Below are positions 50,351-57,796 of a DNA stretch of 64,000 bases, piece after piece (the first letter of the stretch is position 1; each line of letters opens with the position of its first letter). The notes under the pieces are model-generated. The model had not been told where the DNA came from and searched no databases. It saw nothing but the letters and a program-made list of their open reading frames with translations. The stretch is from Saprospiraceae bacterium. GTDB taxonomy: Bacteria > Bacteroidota > Bacteroidia > Chitinophagales > Saprospiraceae. The DNA is taken from positions 1-64,000 of the forward strand of contig JADKFC010000005.1 of assembly GCA_016717655.1 (NCBI GenBank). Reading direction: 5' to 3'. The position numbers and the translations under genes are program-made.

Positions 50351-50414
50351 GGATGCAATATTTTGCATCCCAGCTGGGGTTTGGATGCAATATATTGCAT
50401 CCCAGCTGGGGTTT
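50351..50414. repeat. Two tandem 32-bp units with palindromic core
   Basis: Each unit is GGATGCAATATATTGCATCC (the first copy has TTTT in the centre) followed by CAGCTGGGGTTT. The 20-base core is a near-perfect palindrome, and CAGCTG is a second small palindrome. Units lie at 50351-50382 and 50383-50414. It could be a regulator binding array or a rho-independent structure; it lies 110 bases past the FG-GAP gene's stop. Confidence 0.8.
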
Positions 50415-50525
50415 CAATAAGGAGAGTAGGCAAAATATAATCTTACCTCATGATGGCAATTCCAATTCCAGTAAACAGAGGCAGTAGTCAAGGCTTATCC
50501 CTTCAAAATAGACAGTCTTTCTTTC

Positions 50526-51933
50526 CTAATCCACCTTCACAAACCTTATGGTTTTGGTTTTGCCCGCCATATCGATCACCCTAGCAAAGTAAGAGCTGGG
50601 GGTGAAGGTGCTGCAATCAATGGTAGTGGTGATGTCTGCTACCTGCTGGTGGTAGATGGCCTGACCGGAGAGGTTAAAGATGGTGATCTGGTCGATGGCC
50701 CTATCGGATTGGGTATGGATGGTCAGCTTGTGGGAGACCAGGCTTGGATAGAGGTTGACATCACAGTCATTGTAAGGCAGGTCATCAACGGAGACAATGA
50801 CGGTTTCGTTGTGGAAGGTAACAAAGCCGGTGTAGCCGAGGCCTACGGCGGCATAGTCTTGTTTGTTGTCCTGGTTAAAATCGCCTACGGTGAGGGAGAT
50901 GGCGTTGGTAAGGGGATAAAAACCGTTGTTGTTGAATTGGGGCAGGCCCTGGGCATCATTTCCGGCGTTGGTGTACATCATTACGGCATTTTCAGTAGTT
51001 GTAGGCTACTAAGATGTCCATCCTGCCATCGTTTTGAAAGTCGATGAGTTCCACATCGCCGGGGGCATCAACGGCGGCATTGATGACCACCAAATCGTAG
51101 GTGTTGGAGGCATTGCTGACGTAGAGTTTAACCATGTCACCTACATACTCTGAAACCAGGAAGTCGGGCTTCTGGTCGTTGTTGAAGTCGTGCGTGGCCA
51201 TTGAATTACAGATGTTGAGGTCGGCAATGAGGGTCTTTTTGGTAAATGTAAGGCTGCCATTGTTGGTATAAAGGGCCAGCTTTTTTCCCAGTCCTTCGGC
51301 GCTCACGATGTCGAGATCGCCATCTTTGTCATAATCCAGGGTGATGGTTTGTCGGGCATCCACACTATTGGAGCTGAGCACATTTTGGGTAAAAGAGCCA
51401 CTGCCGTCGTTCTGCCAAAAAATAAGATCTCCCGGTGCGCTTACGGTAGAAAATTCCACCGAAATAAAGTCCAGATCCTCATCCTGATCGAGATCCACGG
51501 CCTCCAGACCAATAAATGCATTGGAGGTCGATTTCACCACCTCTTCAAATTGCCTGAAACCGCCGGTTTTATTGTTTTCAAGAAAAACGATCCTGTGGTT
51601 TCCGGCAACGGTACCACTGGCAATGATGTCTTCAAAACCATCGTTGTTGAAATCACCCTTGGTCAGATCAGCCGCCCCATCGAGGGCAGAGTACATGGGC
51701 ACCACGCTGTATTTATTTTCTGTATTATTCTTCCTGTATAAAACCACTCTTTTGTCCTTCGAAAAGGCCACCACAAAGTCTGCATCTCCATCCTTTTCCA
51801 CATCGAGGTGCACAATGCTCTCGGGTTGGTTGACATTGGTATTGAACCTCGACACATCAAAGATTACAAACTGAGCGTGGGCGGTATATAATGCCAAAAC
51901 ACCTAATACCAATAATGTTAATCTCTTTTTCAT
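50526..51933 (-). CDS. FG-GAP/VCBS repeat protein with T9SS sorting domain (one frameshift)
   Basis: The signal peptide is MKKRLTLLVLGVLALYTAHA. Repeats with calcium-binding-like loops follow: DVEKDGDADFVVAF, DFNNDGFEDIIASG, DLDQDEDLDFISVE, DYDKDGDLDIVSAEG, DFNNDQKPDFLVSE, DFQNDGRMDILVAY. The frame breaks near 50990. The other frame continues NAVMMYTNAGND, DFNQDNKQDYAAVG and a sorting domain (DVNLYPSLVSHKLTIH ... SYFARVIDMAGKTKTIRFVKVD). The repaired length is about 469 aa. It is a probable surface beta-propeller; the ligand is unknown. Confidence 0.85.
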
Positions 51934-52119
51934 TTTTCTTTTTTACAGTGGATTATCCTTTTTAATATAATTCCAAGCAGCTTTGGCTACCCTGAACTGT
52001 CCCTACCCTTTTATAAATAAAACTGACGAATGTTGTGTCCGGCTTTTCATTTACCCTCGGCGCAAGATCAGCGGCAAAGATAGGTGTTGAGGGGGGAATG
52101 GCAAAATCGGGGGCCGGAG

Positions 52120-52216
52120 TCCCTACACCTCTTTCGAGGCGTAGGGATCCCTACACCAAGACACTGATGTAGGGATCCGGCACCTGTCCCTATGCTGGCA
52201 AGGCCAGTGTAGGGAA
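52120..52216. repeat. Three adjacent hairpins of the CCCTAC...GTAGGG family
   Basis: CCCTACACCTC / GAGGCGTAGGG, ATCCCTAC / GTAGGGAT and TCCCTATGCTGGC / GCCAGTGTAGGGA follow each other within 97 bases downstream of the esterase gene. A related palindrome occurs at 56355-56380. The gap 51934-52228 holds no gene. Confidence 0.65.
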
Positions 52217-52228
52217 CGGAGCTAATCA

Positions 52229-53002
52229 TTAAAACAACGGGTTTTGATTTATAAATACAGCAATTGAATCATTGATATTGATTTTATTTGCCCACTCATG
52301 ACCCAGGTCATTAACTTCAATTAATTTGGCTTTATGGTTTTCATTTTTATACTTACTTAGATCACCCCTTGCAATATTTATATCGAATATTGGATCTTTA
52401 TCACCATGTATTAACAAAACAGGATATTTTCGAGTAGAGTTGATGCCTAAAATAAACTCTAATCCAATCATTCCACTACGTGCGGAAACAGAAGCAATTT
52501 TCTCACTGTTGGTTTTTGCTACTATATGACAAAAATAGGCTCCATTGCTAATGCCGGTTATATGTATGTTCTTTTCATCAATGGCATATTTGCTTTTTAT
52601 ATCCTTAAGTAAAACTTTAAAAAATTTTAAATCTTTGTCAGTCTGTTTTTGATTTAGACCCCAACTTCCATTTTGAGCATTGGGGTATACAATTATTGCA
52701 TTTATATTTTCAGCTAAATCGTTTAGTTTTGAATAAATTGGCATTAAATCCTTACTGTCTATTCCTAAACCGTGAAAAGCGAAAATGATTTTGTTAGGAT
52801 TTTGCAAGTTTAATTTTTCAGAAACAACTAGTCTGTAATTCCTTGTCTCTCCATCTACCGTTATTGCATTGTTTTCAAATGTACCGGCTTTGCCATTCAA
52901 TTCAGAAAGATCTTTGTCTTTATTACAGGAAGAAAGCGTAAATAAAAAAAATAAAAAGGAATAAATTATTAAACTATTGTTTTTATATGCACTACACATC
53001 AT
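52229..53002 (-). CDS. Lipoprotein esterase, PHB-depolymerase/feruloyl-esterase-like alpha/beta-hydrolase
   Basis: The protein is 257 aa. The signal is SLIIYSFLFFLFTLSSC, with lipobox LSSC. The fold starts with RNYRLVVSEKL...KIIFAFHGLG (oxyanion region). The nucleophile elbow is ITGISNGAYFCH. The acid is in LIHGDKDPIFD, and the histidine in DLGHEWA. This order matches the LpqC/PHB depolymerase group that cleaves esters of carboxylic acids. The codons are more AT-rich than in the core genes. It lies near an attC-like site upstream (53297-53363), which makes cassette capture possible. Confidence 0.8.
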   Translation of the reverse strand: MMCSAYKNNSLIIYSFLFFLFTLSSCNKDKDLSELNGKAGTFENNAITVDGETRNYRLVVSEKLNLQNPNKIIFAFHGLGIDSKDLMPIYSKLNDLAENINAIIVYPNAQNGSWGLNQKQTDKDLKFFKVLLKDIKSKYAIDEKNIHITGISNGAYFCHIVAKTNSEKIASVSARSGMIGLEFILGINSTRKYPVLLIHGDKDPIFDINIARGDLSKYKNENHKAKLIEVNDLGHEWANKININDSIAVFINQNPLF

Positions 53003-53296
53003 CGTGTTGTAATTTATTGGCTTATGGAATTAAATGTATAAGGTCAAGGTGTCTTAAAAACGCCTTAAATCAAAATTTATTTTACTTAAACCATCTAATT
53101 TAAGTGTTTAGAAATAGTTGATAATAGTGGGTTCGGATACTGGCCGTGTTATTTTGTTCTCTGCTGTAATGTGAACACCAAAAGAAGCCTCTTCGCTAAA
53201 AGTTTATAAAGCTATCATCGCTCCTGTTATCATTTTCATTTTTTGAAAAGTAAAAATAATATCTTTTAACAGAATTGGAAGGTGTAGGTGCACTAC

Positions 53297-53363
53297 CTAT
53301 AACGCTCGAGTCTTTGTGACGTGGCTGCGATAGCAGCCATGTACATCAAAGACTATGTTAGGC
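53297..53363. repeat. attC-like integron recombination site
   Basis: The 67-base site reads CTATAACG at one end and TGTTAGGC at the other. GTTAGGC is a perfect R' box (GTTRRRY), and on the other strand GCCTAAC is a perfect R'' box. Inside, AGTCTTTG pairs with CAAAGACT and ACGTGGCTGC pairs with GCAGCCATGT (one G-U) around a 4-base tip. Unpaired bases lie between the blocks, as in attC. The outer TAAC/GTTA pairing is the same as in the intron-interrupted site. It stands 22 bases past the stop of the small membrane protein gene. The remainder of the 383-base gap 53003-53385 shows nothing I can name. Confidence 0.65.
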
Positions 53364-53385
53364 AATCGTATTTCAATTTGTATGC

Positions 53386-53793
53386 CTATTCACAATAATG
53401 TTCATTTATATTAGAATAATCAAAACATGCTTTGTCATTAATTTTTGAAATTCGCAAATATTCACAAGGCAATATTTCATAAGGTTTCAAAACGTTTTTA
53501 TCGAAAATATGTACATCAGCAATTTGATTTAAGCTGTCATGATAAACTTTATAAAAATAATTTAAGAAGTATTTTTTCTCCTCTAAACTCAAATTTTGAT
53601 ATTTATTAATATATAAATAGATTTCTTTGTATTTTGAATTTTGCTTGTGAACCCCCATAATATTGTATACGTAATTTTCAAATCGACTAACTTTATTAAC
53701 AGAAGTTGGGGTTTGGATATGGCTCCAAATAATTAAAATTAAAATACAGACCATAAGGATAAAAAGCAATAGACCTTTAAATAGATTCTTCAT
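53386..53793 (-). CDS. Small single-pass membrane protein, unknown (possible immunity partner)
   Basis: From the ATG at 53793 the protein is 135 aa; an ATG at 53814 overlaps the preceding stop. It begins MKNLFKGLLLFILMVCILILIIW, a membrane anchor. A soluble part follows with LSLEEKKYFLNYFYKVYHDSLNQ and three cysteines near the end. I recognise no family. It follows the DUF3289-like gene with an 8-base gap (or overlap), so the two are co-expressed. The position fits an immunity or helper protein, but that is only inferred. An attC-like site follows its stop. Confidence 0.6.
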   Translation of the reverse strand: MKNLFKGLLLFILMVCILILIIWSHIQTPTSVNKVSRFENYVYNIMGVHKQNSKYKEIYLYINKYQNLSLEEKKYFLNYFYKVYHDSLNQIADVHIFDKNVLKPYEILPCEYLRISKINDKACFDYSNINEHYCE

Positions 53794-53801
53794 TCCAGTA
53801 A

Positions 53802-55823
53802 TTAATAAGTACAAAATGTAAACTTTCTTGAAAACTCGATTTTATGATTAATTACTGGCGAGAATGCTTTATCATCGCAACAATAATTATTACGGTAGTG
53901 CTGCAATGTCCACTGTTCTGGAATTCCTCGAATATTCCATTTTTCATCTTGGCCCAATCCAAAATTGTCAATTAGTGTTAGAATGAATTCACATTCATAT
54001 CTTTTTTGAGTTTGTGTTGAAGTTGAATTGCAGCCATAATTTGATCCTAATTTCTTGAAACTTACTATTTTTACTGCCCTTCCCTGAAGACCACCAAACA
54101 TTTGGTATGCCCATATATTTGACAAGGATGACAAATCAGGTGTATTTGTCACATTTCTGATTTTTTGCATCAAAGAATCATTGTTATAAAATCCCTTTCC
54201 TAAGTTCTTGTGAACAATAAAATGAGACCGTATACTTTCCTCTATATCATCAAGCATCGATTTTATTTCACTTTTAGCAGAAAGCTCCTTTGAGACATTT
54301 GAAGTTGGTGTCCAAACTACTTTGTTTCCTTTCCCATAAACAAAAGAATTGAATAGTTGATCTTTATTTGCTTTCATGAATTCAAATTTTGAGTAATTAT
54401 AATAAAATATTTTCATTAAAGTTTCTGTGGAAGTTGACCATTTTTTTCCTTCAGTATAATCATAACACAATCCACAAGGTTTATATTCATAAAAACTACC
54501 AACTAGTGCTCCATTTCCGCCAATTAAAGGAATTGCTTGGGTTTTTAAAGTTTTTGAGGCGGATTTTTTTCCAATCGAATATTGATCAGGATCAAATGGT
54601 GTAGGATAAACGGAATTGAACATAACCAAATCCTTTTTTACCCAATTACAATTTTCTAATTTATATGAATAATAAACATCTTCATCAATGTTTTTTGTAA
54701 CTTCTAACAATGTATCTGCACTCGTACAATTATTAACAGATGTTAAAATACTTTCAATTTGTGTTTCTTTATAAGGTGCAACACCAGTTGGACTAAGTTC
54801 TAAATTGCTTGACTCTAAAATACCTTTATATGCATATAGGTAATTTCTATACAGTTTATCTGGTTTTGATCCATCTTCTTCGTCAAATAAATGAAAAACA
54901 AGTCGTGTATCTACTCCATTAATTTCAAATCCAGAATTAAAAAGTGCTACTGCTTCATTACCTGTTGAAGATGACCTAAAAGAAGGTTGTGTTGGGTCTG
55001 CACACAAAGAACTGTTATCTATAATTATCCCTTTAGCTCTTCCATCACTATTCATACTTTCAATTAGCGACTCCACTTGAGCTTGTGGATCTGTAGTGTT
55101 TCCTTCAAAATTATATATTAAGTTGCTAAAATTTAATACATTAGTAGATTGCGAAGGTACTCTTTGTAAGGCTAATCCATTCTCCTTTATTATTTTTATT
55201 TCATCGACTTCAAAACCATTAGAGCTATAGAATAATTCAATATCTTGATTGCTAGGGCATGTTGAACATACCGAACGATTAATATTTGAAGAGCAACATT
55301 CTATCATTGATAAAATTCTTGTTTTCAATTTGTTCAATACTTCTAATTCTGATTCATAGAAATTGATACCATTACTTAACTTATTATTACCAATTGCCGA
55401 TAAAGTGTTTTCTAGAAGATTAAATTGTGTGGTTGTAAAACAATTGAAAGATCCTTCATTTGGCAAATTAGTTTTAACCCAAAGTTTGGATTTGCCCTTA
55501 CTATCATGTAATTGCTTGCCAAATAGCAAGTAGTATTTTGATCGGATTGTAGTTTCTGGTATAACTTTATTGTCCCAAACTGTTTGAAATCCTCCTTGCA
55601 TGTTTTCTGATAGGCTATAAAAGCCAAAATCGAAAACCTTGAAGTCATTTTGGAATTCTGTTGGTAATGCATTTTTAAGTTCACAAGATGCCGTTTCGAT
55701 TTGACTTACATAAGATGAGTTATCAAGTCCTGTGAAGTCGGCAATTACACTATAACAGGTTTGACTGATGCCAATTTGATAAAATGAAAATGTGATCAAA
55801 AAAAAAAGTACATGTTTTCTCAT
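53802..55823 (-). CDS. Secreted protein with DUF3289-like C-terminal domain, unknown function
   Basis: The protein is 673 aa, with signal peptide MRKHVLFFLITFSFYQIGIS. The N-terminal half is unique and contains several cysteines (CCSSNINRSVCSTC). The middle shows PCGLCYDYTEGKKW. The last 180 residues (NKVVWTPTSNVSKELSAKSEI..., HFIVHKNLGKGFYN, MFGGLQGRAVKI, LTLIDNFGLGQDE and WTLQHYRN...FSPVINHKIEF) resemble DUF3289, whose members keep DxFGL and WxLQ motifs. No sorting domain is present. The gene is AT-rich and lies in the accessory region between the two long direct repeats. DUF3289 has no proven activity known to me. Confidence 0.6.
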   Translation of the reverse strand: MRKHVLFFLITFSFYQIGISQTCYSVIADFTGLDNSSYVSQIETASCELKNALPTEFQNDFKVFDFGFYSLSENMQGGFQTVWDNKVIPETTIRSKYYLLFGKQLHDSKGKSKLWVKTNLPNEGSFNCFTTTQFNLLENTLSAIGNNKLSNGINFYESELEVLNKLKTRILSMIECCSSNINRSVCSTCPSNQDIELFYSSNGFEVDEIKIIKENGLALQRVPSQSTNVLNFSNLIYNFEGNTTDPQAQVESLIESMNSDGRAKGIIIDNSSLCADPTQPSFRSSSTGNEAVALFNSGFEINGVDTRLVFHLFDEEDGSKPDKLYRNYLYAYKGILESSNLELSPTGVAPYKETQIESILTSVNNCTSADTLLEVTKNIDEDVYYSYKLENCNWVKKDLVMFNSVYPTPFDPDQYSIGKKSASKTLKTQAIPLIGGNGALVGSFYEYKPCGLCYDYTEGKKWSTSTETLMKIFYYNYSKFEFMKANKDQLFNSFVYGKGNKVVWTPTSNVSKELSAKSEIKSMLDDIEESIRSHFIVHKNLGKGFYNNDSLMQKIRNVTNTPDLSSLSNIWAYQMFGGLQGRAVKIVSFKKLGSNYGCNSTSTQTQKRYECEFILTLIDNFGLGQDEKWNIRGIPEQWTLQHYRNNYCCDDKAFSPVINHKIEFSRKFTFCTY

Positions 55824-55846
55824 TTTTAACTATTTTATATTTCAAA

Positions 55847-55854
55847 CAAAGATA
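55847..55854 (-). promoter_or_regulatory. -7 box (TATCTTTG) upstream of the DUF3289-like gene
   Basis: An exact TAnnTTTG match on the minus strand lies 23 bases before the ATG at 55823. The upstream 20 bases are A/T-only, and no TTTG at -33 is seen. Confidence 0.45.
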
Positions 55855-55964
55855 TGGTATTATTATTTAATATGTTGCACAACTTATTTATATCCACAAC
55901 ACCCTTTCTCCCCAATTTTAAAAAAATCACAAAATCCAGCTTTTCAAAAGCAGTATCCTCAATC

Positions 55965-56290
55965 AACTATTTATACTCGTTTATTACAGGCTTACCAACT
56001 TTTGTAATTAAACGTTTATTAAACTGTTACCATAACTGACTAAAATGAAAACTGACCTCCATTCAATTGGTGTCTTAATTTAATTTACAGGAAGTTTTGG
56101 CATTTACAGGTTGGATGCTCTTTTCATATGGATACTTATTAACTCTGTAAATATAATAATAAATTTATTTTATGGTTACCAACAGGATAAATATTTTGGG
56201 AACAAAATATTATTTGGTCTACTGTGTGGAAATTTAGGGGTTGCCATATAATATTTTGATTTTAGGGAGATAGCACCTTGGGGGTGGTGG
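55965..56290 (+). repeat. Long direct repeat, copy B (copy A at 49985-50320)
   Basis: It is homologous and parallel to copy A, sharing TATACTCGTTTATTA, TTTGGCATTTACAGG, TGGATACTTATTAACTCTG and AATATTATTTGGT. It fills the first part of the 880-base gene-free gap 55824-56703. The rest of that gap holds the duplicated 99-base unit described separately. Confidence 0.75.
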
Positions 56291-56322
56291 GAGATGGGGA
56301 TGGATGGGCGTTGGGGTGCATC

Positions 56323-56619
56323 CATGTGAATATGTTCATATTTTCATATGGTGCCCCTACATCAGTATACTGACGTAGGGACTATGTTCATATACTTTTT
56401 ACCATTTTCGTTGTAACGAATGATCCCTCCGAAGTTGGTTTGGGAGTGTTTGTCTCATCTTTTACCTATTTTCCTTTCATGTGAACATTTGAACATAGCG
56501 ACGAACAAAGTGAGGAGTACCATGTGAATATGTTCATATTTTCATATGGTGTCCCTACTTCAGTAAACTGCTGTTGGGACTATGTTCATATACTTTTTAC
56601 CATTTTCGTTGTATCGAAT
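56323..56619 (+). repeat. Duplicated ~99-bp intergenic unit containing a CCCTAC palindrome
   Basis: Copies at 56323-56421 and 56520-56619 share CCATGTGAATATGTTCATAT at the start, ACTATGTTCATATACTTTTT later, and ACCATTTTCGTTGTA at the end. Copy 1 carries a 26-base near-perfect palindrome (CCCTACATCAGTA with TACTGACGTAGGG); in copy 2 it is degraded. Short CATGTGAA-NATNTGAACATA echoes occur at 56479 and 56636. Confidence 0.75.
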
Positions 56620-56703
56620 CGTTTTTCGGCACAGGCATGTGAATATATGAACATATCTAGCTTTTTGCCTTGTAGATGGATTTTTCAGACACCATTATGA
56701 CAG

Positions 56704-57042
56704 CTAAATCTCAACAAAAACATTGGTTCCCTTCTCTCCTGGTCTTGATGCCCATTCAAAATGCTCAATGAGAATAATCCTATTGTTTTCATCGCGAGAG
56801 AGTTCGCAAGAAGATGTTCCATAATCCAATTTGTCATCTATTTGGAGTTGGCAATAACTGAACGTGAGCTTATTATTAACGATCAGACCTATCAAGTATC
56901 CCTTTCTGATTTGACCGCCACCATACTCTGCACTGACTTGACTTCCATTTTGACGAAAATAAAATAGGGTGTCTTGATTTACAACTCCCTGTTCGGCTGT
57001 TTGCAAAACATGCATTCTAATATTATCGAGTGAAATATCCAT
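56704..57042 (-). CDS. Small protein of the family often labelled 'N-acetylglutamate synthase' (cytosolic, function unproven)
   Basis: The protein is 112 aa. The pattern is NQDTLFYFRQNGSQVSAEYGGGQIRKGYLIGLI, then a middle with LTFSYCQLQIDDKL and an ending RIILIEHFEWAS...FVEI. It matches small proteins found across Bacteroidota and Firmicutes that carry the N-acetylglutamate synthase label without evidence. It lacks a GNAT fold. An all-beta cytoplasmic protein is likely. It is apparently a single gene. Confidence 0.65.
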   Translation of the reverse strand: MDISLDNIRMHVLQTAEQGVVNQDTLFYFRQNGSQVSAEYGGGQIRKGYLIGLIVNNKLTFSYCQLQIDDKLDYGTSSCELSRDENNRIILIEHFEWASRPGEKGTNVFVEI

Positions 57043-57252
57043 TACTTACTCTTACCTTTAGCATAGCCCATAACATGTATATCTGCTACTCCCAAAAACG
57101 CAATTCTCATTAATTTTATAAACATCTGATTATTAGTAAAAATATCCTCCGTTATGTGGATTGGTATGTTCAATGATGATTTCAATTTGTTACAGAAAGT
57201 TAATTTGTCATTCTACCTTTATTTCAGTCATTCACCCAATTTCACTGAATCT

Positions 57253-57681
57253 CTACTTGAGATGTAGTCTTATTATCTGATTCTGGCTTTCCCTGTGAAA
57301 ATAATTTTTTAGTGTCGTAAAACCATATTTCTCATAAAAGGCTCTGCCAATAGTGTTTTTTGCAAAAACTTCTTCTTCCAATTCTTTATGAAATTCTTTT
57401 ACCCAATTTATCAGTTGAGTTCCTATTCCCAGGTAATGATAACTTGGCAGTACAAAAAGACCTCCAATTTCATTGCCCCTCATGCTAATAAAGCCAACTA
57501 CCCAATTATTGTCTTCGAAAACCCAAGTCTCAGTATTGGGTAGATAAATATCTATCAAATCATTTTTTGTTTTTTCAACAAATTCAGTTTCTAAAAATGG
57601 ATGAGCCAGGGATGATGCCTGGTACCATATATTCACTATCTGTTCAATTTCTTTTTCCTCCCGTTTCCTAATTTTACCCAT
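57253..57681 (-). CDS. GNAT family N-acetyltransferase
   Basis: The protein is 142 aa. The acetyl-CoA site is GLFVLPSYHYLGIGTQLINWVKE (motif A; the Q/RxxGxG/A loop reads HYLGIG). VFAKNTIGRAFYEKYGFTTLKNYF is motif B and matches YjaB/YafP-like acetyltransferases that act on small molecules or peptides. The substrate is unknown. It is a single gene, with about 210 bases to the next gene and no evident terminator. Confidence 0.88.
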   Translation of the reverse strand: MGKIRKREEKEIEQIVNIWYQASSLAHPFLETEFVEKTKNDLIDIYLPNTETWVFEDNNWVVGFISMRGNEIGGLFVLPSYHYLGIGTQLINWVKEFHKELEEEVFAKNTIGRAFYEKYGFTTLKNYFHRESQNQIIRLHLK

Positions 57682-57796
57682 TGGATTTTTGTTGTTTGTT
57701 TATAAGATTTGAATTCAACTCAATGATTTGCCTTTCGTTACCACCAGACAAAGATCAACGAACGGATTATATCGCTACCTTCTGTTATTTGTTTGC

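Noticed and set aside
50351..50414. Considered as a short CRISPR array
   Set aside because: The two 32-bp units are directly adjacent without spacers, and no cas gene is present.
50131..50440. Open frames across the tandem 32-bp palindromic units
   Set aside because: The peptides are just translations of the repeats (for example LGCKILHP), with no start context or homology.
57066..57158. CCCATAAC ... GTTATGTGG pair resembling attC ends upstream of the 112-aa gene
   Set aside because: The inner sequence does not pair in the attC block pattern; only the outer boxes match, which can arise by chance in AT-rich DNA.
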